From: Dolomedes plantarius
Lineage: Eukaryota; Arthropoda; Arachnida; Araneae; Dolomedidae
Length of the DNA stretch: 64,000 nt
Reading direction: 5' to 3'
Assembly: GCA_907164885.2 (NCBI GenBank)
Contig: OU015495.1
Span: 105,882,045-105,946,044, forward strand
Below, piece after piece: positions 54,517 through 64,000 of the stretch. How positions within the stretch are numbered: the stretch's first letter is position 1; each line of letters opens with the position of its first letter. The translations under genes and the position numbers were made by a program. The notes beneath the pieces are model-generated. The model ran no database searches and was not told where the DNA came from. It saw only the letters and a program-made list of their open reading frames with translations.

Positions 54517-55809
54517 AATGCATTCATTGTTGTTTATTCACAACTGACTTGCAATTTCGTAAAAAGGAACGTCACTCGGACGTAATTCTTTTGACTCGAT
54601 TTACCCGCATTCACATAGACCCCAATTTCGAGTGAGTGGAGAATAGGAGCAAAAATTTACGCCTTAATCCTCCCTGCTTTTCTGGAGCTCCTTAGAAAGG
54701 TTGGGAGGAGGTAGGTGAACGTGGAAGGCGCACTGCAATTATTACATTTAGAATGTTCTGAAAGTATTATTTCGAAAATACTTAGAGGCAAAATGCCTGG
54801 CCTTAAGTGTAGATAGCTTTAATGTACACCATGCCAAATTATAAAAATTTAAACCGTAATATTGATTAAAATTGTGTTTGTGTTTCATAAACAACTCGGT
54901 GTTTCATTTAATAGGTGCTTAAATACATTTTAAAAACTGGCGATGCTTATTTTAAAACTTTTAAAAGAATGAAGTTGGGGGGGGGGAGGTAATCTTTTTC
55001 CTTATTTAGATGAATTAAATATGCTGAAAAGAATACTATTTAAATTCTTTTTATCTGTTAAATAAGACAGCCACCTCTGTTTTCTGCTTTATAAATAGTA
55101 GTCTCCTCCCCCCCCCCCCCCTGCCTAGTGCGCATAGGTTTCGTGAAAAATTGAAAAATATATGAACCTCGGTAAAGAAAATACCTCGAAAATTTCTTTT
55201 GAGTAAGTAATGTTCAAAAATTTTATTTTGTCGCTAAAAGTTTGTTTTGCGTTTGAAACTTAATTTTAGGTTTTCTATAGTATTGAGTACACTTCATTAT
55301 AACCTGTTTCGTCCTGTTGTCAAGTATATTTTTCACAACAAATACAAAGGATAAACGTCCTGCATTCCCCCCCCCCCCACACACACACTCCTTATGGGAA
55401 GTACATTGGATATTGGACCATTAACCAGATTTGTCTAGGGCACCCTTGAGCCGTTCCGGCCTTCGAGAAATTTAAAAGGAAAAAAATATACCTTAGTCAA
55501 AATATATTTGTCATAGTTTTGCTTTCTCATAGTAGGAGTAAATTTTCATGCTGCTGTGTTTTGAAACGTTGTTAATGTAACTTTTCGTGTGAACATTTAC
55601 ACTTTTCACCCTCTGTACTTCAGCTATTCATTGCCTACAATAAATCACCAGTCAATTGTTAAGCAATGACTATTATATAATTTTTTTAAAGTTTAATCAG
55701 ATATTAATGTTTTAGTATTCTCGAGTTATTGGTAGCATTGATTCTTGCTTTAAATATTTTATGGCAAATATGAGATATCATTAAAAGACAATTACTGAAA
55801 AGCATGCTT

Positions 55810-55877
<68 letters not shown>

Positions 55878-56900
55878 TGAGATATGAAATTGGAAATAGA
55901 ATATAGACTAGAGTTTGCATAGAAATTGTTAATAGCATTCAGATCTACACCCTCTACTAATATTTCACTGCTAAAATTTACATAAAGGAGTTGCAGTTAC
56001 GAGTTATAATATCAAAGTATGTAAATATTACATCAAATATATAAAAATATTTTTAAAGTCATTAATAAATATCTTTTAACTGGAAATAATGGGTTATTTG
56101 TTCCTACTAGCTATCAAAGGAACTGTATTATTAGTATGGTGTTAAATACTTCCTCTTGGTCCCCAGTACTTGAAAAGATAGTTTTTGATATTATTATTGA
56201 TGGCTAAAATGCTTTAATTCTTGTTTAAAACACTATACTTAATCTACTTCTTTCTTTTCTTTAGGTTTTAGGTACACGTCCAATGCTTTTTTTCATCTGT
56301 AAAAAAATTATATTGTTTAATGCAATTTTTTTCCGGTCATGTTTCTCATGTCACTTTACAGTTTTTGAAATATATTGGTTCTTTAAAAATATTGAAAAAA
56401 AATGTTATGTCCTAGATGACGATACAACGAAGGAAGTCTTTGAGAAATAACATAATTTTGCAGATATGGTGTTTTTTTTTATGAACTTCAAATCCCATTT
56501 TCCTCTATTTATATATTTGCTTTTAAAAGAATTAAGCGGCAGGCGTTCAGTAACTGAATAATTTATTTCTTAAAGTAATCATTTTTCCTTTTGCTGTAGT
56601 TTTATTAAAGGAGGCTTCATAATTTCAGTATAACGGGGTTTCTCGAAGTTTTTATTTTACCATACCAATTTGTTGTAGAGAAAATATTTTTTTTAACGAT
56701 CCTTTGTATCTTAGATCTATCTAGTAATATTTCATAGGCCTCAGAACTGTTAGTTAATAGTAAATGTCACGACAGCTGGCTGTTGCCTTAGCACTTTGGT
56801 TGTCCAAGAATTCTCTCTCTATAAATTTATTTTTTCTATCCCACCACGCACAAAAATCTATGTTCTTATATTCCGTGAACTGTGCATCGGTGAAGGAAAA
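54517..56900. other. AT-rich non-coding DNA with poly-C/G runs and a (TA)n tract
   Basis: Holds (G)10 at 54977-54986, (C)14 at 55108-55121, (C)12 at 55367-55378 and a TA microsatellite at about 55815-55875. No gene or transposon end recognised; part of it may be the ankyrin gene's 3' flank. Confidence 0.6.
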
Positions 56901-57742
56901 AGAAGCGACTTCCTCCAAACTTGATTAATTTGGGAGATACTTTCCTAGATTTCATCGATTGATTTTCATCATCTTGCATATGTATCGGGAATTCAAATGC
57001 ATTATGACGGATGTCTGAAGAAAATAGACGTATTACATTAACCTGGTAGGCATATATATTTTTTTTCCAGAAAAAAATAAGTCTGTTTAAAATGGTTGAG
57101 ATATTTTCTATGCACTTTGATATTCGTTGAGCAAGCTGTGATGGAAACTGTAGAATTTACTGGACATATTGAACTGATGTAATGCTTAGTTCGCAGATGT
57201 GTGGTTGCCAACTCGTTTTCTACATCACTGTGGACTTTTAATCTAATAAATACAGGGCACTTGATGCATTGGCTTTTTTTTTGAGTGTTTGTATGTCGTT
57301 TTATGTCGATGGAACACATTACTGGTTTCCTTGCCCCAAACTCATCTTCATATAATCTTCATAGCAACGATTCTTGTATACTTTTCACATTTCTCTGTCA
57401 TAAACGTTCGAGCTAAACGGAAATTACTCTTGTATTTATTGTAAAACCATAGAAATGGCTATTTTTTTTGTTTGTAGTTATAGCCTCTCGAAACAGTTCT
57501 ACACCTAAATGTTTATGTATTTAAATTAAGCATAGAGAATTCTACAATTTTCCTCCCTATTTTGTAGAATTATTTGAACTTGAAGAAACAATATGCAGAA
57601 CATTTGTTCTCTTGGCAATTTTCATGCATATTAAAAGAACGAGTAATTAATTGTATCATATGCAGAGATGGAAATCCTCGCATTTGTTATTAATGGAAAG
57701 ACTTCGGGCAAACATATTGTATAAGTTATGGAAAAATCTATT

Positions 57743-62195
<4,453 letters not shown>

Positions 62196-62237
62196 CTGAG
62201 GAAATCACAAAAGTATAAAAAACATATCATTACGAAT

Positions 62238-62435
62238 GATACATTTGTATACCATTTTGTGATCTATCAAATGCTGTTGAATTCAAAAATAGCTGTCTGT
62301 TACTGCTATTTTTGAACTGCTATTTTTGATGCACTGCTATTTTACTACTGCGATTACTGCTATTTTTGATACATTTGTATACCATTTTGTGATCTATCAA
62401 ATGCTGTTGAATTCAAAAATAGCTGTCTGTTACTG
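62238..62435. repeat. 68-bp direct repeat, two identical copies, spaced 130 bp
   Basis: GATACATTTGTATACCATTT starts at 62238 and 62368, and each copy runs to GTCTGTTACTG (62305 and 62435) without a difference that I can see. Between them are short reiterations of CTGCTATTTTTGA. This is a recent local duplication, upstream of the ankyrin exon in gene sense. Confidence 0.88.
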
Positions 62436-62454
62436 TGATTTAAACAGCATTCAG

Positions 62455-62810
62455 GGGCTCGAAGTAGCCTTGGGGTAGCGCGCCGGCTTTCGGTTCTGAG
62501 GGTGCTTAGATAGAATCTCGACATGCGCCATTAAATATCTCCGTATCTAGGCCGGATATGGGCACGTTCCGTAGACCAGAAAGTTCCTCCAAGGTCAGAA
62601 AGAGTGGGAGAGGGTCTGGTACCCTCCCGATATATCGCCCCTGGGGAAGCTCGGTCAAAATTGAGGTGGCAACTAGCTAAGTTTGACTCTGACCCTTGTG
62701 GTGCTATATAAACCGGAGCCGCGCACATCTGCCCGAAGTCTATATGGACCTGGTCTGGAACTTCCGGCCAGGGGGGATTAGAGACAACAGCAGCCACAAA
62801 CGGCATTCAC
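62455..62810 (+). repeat. Probable tRNA-derived SINE
   Basis: The head reads GTAGCCTTGGGGTAGCGCGCCGGC (A-box-like) and then GATAGAATCTCGACA (B-box-like) about 30 bp later. A non-tRNA GC-rich body follows (CCAGAAAGTTCCTCCAAGG, CCTGGTCTGGAACTTCCGG). The composition contrasts sharply with its AT-rich surroundings. The terminal tail is unclear. Confidence 0.5.
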
Positions 62811-63742
62811 CAACCCCCATTTATTTTTTTATTTTATTCCTCTTCCCCCGTTTTCATTGTGTCATTTTCTCCCCTTCGATGACTAAAATGAAAATATTTA
62901 ATATCACCCATTTTATGAAAATATTTATGATCAGCCATTTTAAGGTTGAAATGCCACTATTTGATACACAAAACCACTTTTGCAAAAGAATGGGAAGGGA
63001 AGTTAAATTTTTGTTTTGGTACTTACGTCTTTATTCTAATATTGAAATATAAGATTCAAATAGAAATGCGTGAAAAATCTATTTTCGTTGTATTATACGT
63101 CTTTTTATTTTAAACCGAGGAAGAAAAATAGAATTAGAGGATTTGGACTTATTGACGCCTGTTTTCTCTTTTATCGTGGTTTGAAACAAACCATGGTTTT
63201 TCTCAAGAGTTCATAAAGTTTTGCAAACATATCTAAATAAATTTTAAACTGCTTTGACTGCAATATAGTTTTCTTTCAGGTAAGCCTTACAACGTAGAGC
63301 AGGGGAAATGCTTCGTAATCCCAAAGATACTTTGGATATATATTGCCTTGGTACATCGTTAAAGTATGGGAGAAGTAACTGAACGTTTAATCTGTAAACA
63401 GAGCAAGTTTTAAAAAAATTGTAGAGATGTGAAGCTTTTCTATACATAATGTAAAAGACTAGTGTATTAAAAACTAAGTAGGACCACCGTAAACGAAATT
63501 TCGTAGGCTTTTAATCAGCTACAATAACTGTACACAGATATATCATTAGTATTATACTGTTTGTCAGAGGCACGCACACATGGTGGTGCTGGGCCCAATT
63601 TTAAGTGGGAAAAGCCTCCCCATATAAGATCAATTTAAGAAAAGATTGACGGTGTCATCTAACAAGTCGTTAGCGAAGTGTCCAAATTTAGTTAATTTCA
63701 ACTACCACCGGGGGATCAGATGCTCCGACACACTAACTAACC

Positions 63743-63820
63743 GGAAGCCGCGGGAGCTTTCCCACAGCTATGCCGAAGCTTCGAGAATGATCTAGATTTT
63801 CTGAAAGACGGGGTATATAA
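63743..63820 (+). promoter_or_regulatory. Heat-shock-type promoter: canonical HSE plus TATA box
   Basis: GAAGCTTCGAGAA at 63775-63787 is a perfect three-unit heat-shock element (nGAAnnTTCnnGAAn). TTTTCTGAAAG at about 63797-63807 adds a further TTC/GAA pair with off spacing. TATATAA at 63814-63820 lies 27 bp downstream of the HSE. A start near 63845-63850 would be expected. The transcript would read right, out of the window. Confidence 0.5.
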
Positions 63821-63864
63821 TGGGAAAAAAGAAGAGAAGAAAAGGGGAGAAAATTCTGTACATC

Positions 63865-63943
63865 AGAGGTAAACCATCGTAAGTGAATTTTTTTTCAGTG
63901 ATTTTTCTCATTTTTCAGGAGAGCTTTGTGATGGTTTACCTCT
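63865..63943 (+). promoter_or_regulatory. Perfect 14-bp inverted repeat covering the first ATG after the TATA box
   Basis: AGAGGTAAACCATC at 63865-63878 is the exact complement of GATGGTTTACCTCT at 63930-63943, with a 51-base loop. The ATG at 63931 lies in the right arm. GTAAGT directly follows the left arm and two CAG acceptor-like ends (about 63898 and 63918) lie in the loop. Confidence 0.6.
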
Positions 63944-64000
63944 CATCAGGACTTACATATGCGATAATATATAAGTCTATATTGCACCCACCATCTTGTT
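63931..64000 (+). CDS. Possible start of a coding region running off the window
   Basis: ATG at 63931 is the first ATG downstream of the expected start site and opens 23 codons (MVYLSSGLTYAII...) to the edge. Too short to assign. The reading depends on the promoter call. Confidence 0.25.
   Translation, partial: MVYLSSGLTYAIIYKSILHPPSC

Noticed and set aside
57038..57319. Cys/His-containing minus-strand frame that resembles a zinc finger
   Set aside because: Cys and His spacing does not fit C2H2 or other known fingers; the composition is that of chance AT-rich translation.
63244..63447. 67-residue minus-strand frame near the right edge as a 5' exon of the ankyrin gene
   Set aside because: No ankyrin features, and no donor giving phase 0 that would join to the exon at 62195.

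Overview
The window is AT-rich animal genomic DNA with introns, microsatellites and many Class II transposons. The gene content and transposon families (Tc1, rosa-type mariner, piggyBac, hAT, pogo/Tigger) suggest an arthropod, but I cannot name the order. There is no sign of prokaryotic, plasmid or phage organisation.

The main gene is a complete transmembrane channel-like (TMC) gene on the plus strand. It has 16 coding exons from 5572 to 36933. Every junction is GT-AG, the phases agree throughout, and the joined product is 849 residues. An in-frame stop lies just upstream of the ATG in the same exon. Its introns carry transposon relics: a 15-bp-TIR element and a Tc1 copy in intron 1, a pogo-like relic in intron 5, a helix-turn-helix (HTH) element relic in intron 6, a piggyBac-like MITE in intron 8, a LINE tail and a Tigger miniature in intron 11, a 365-bp tandem duplication in intron 12, a hAT MITE and a piggyBac relic in intron 13, and a long-TIR mariner miniature in intron 15. 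To its left, on the minus strand, a small predicted membrane protein (234-623) has a splice acceptor just 5' of its ATG. The two genes may share the GC-richer stretch near 4.6-5.1 kb as a divergent promoter.

From 36.9 to 41.3 kb lies the TMC 3' UTR and intergenic DNA. From 41.3 to 54.5 kb the window is a transposon nest. A Tc1-like element (42777-45508) holds a hAT element with an 8-bp target-site duplication (43992-45478), which itself holds a probable solo LTR. Harbinger-like and foldback elements follow at 46.8-47.8 kb. A rosa-type (DD41D) mariner splits a (TA)n tract at 49.3-50.7 kb. A second Russian-doll structure (51180-54508) is bounded by a perfect 8-bp duplication and contains a Harbinger-like element, a foldback element, another hAT and a LINE RNase H fragment.

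From 57.7 to 62.2 kb is the 3' part of a minus-strand ankyrin-repeat gene: two secure exons and a probable terminal exon. A tRNA-like SINE lies just beyond. At the right edge (63.74-64.0 kb) a canonical heat-shock element precedes a TATA box on the plus strand. The first ATG after them sits in one arm of a perfect 14-bp inverted repeat and opens a frame that runs off the window. I did not find a clearly new molecular system. The best candidates for follow-up are this edge promoter and hairpin, the two transposon nests, and the foldback element built from GTTGGGCCAAC-like palindromes.
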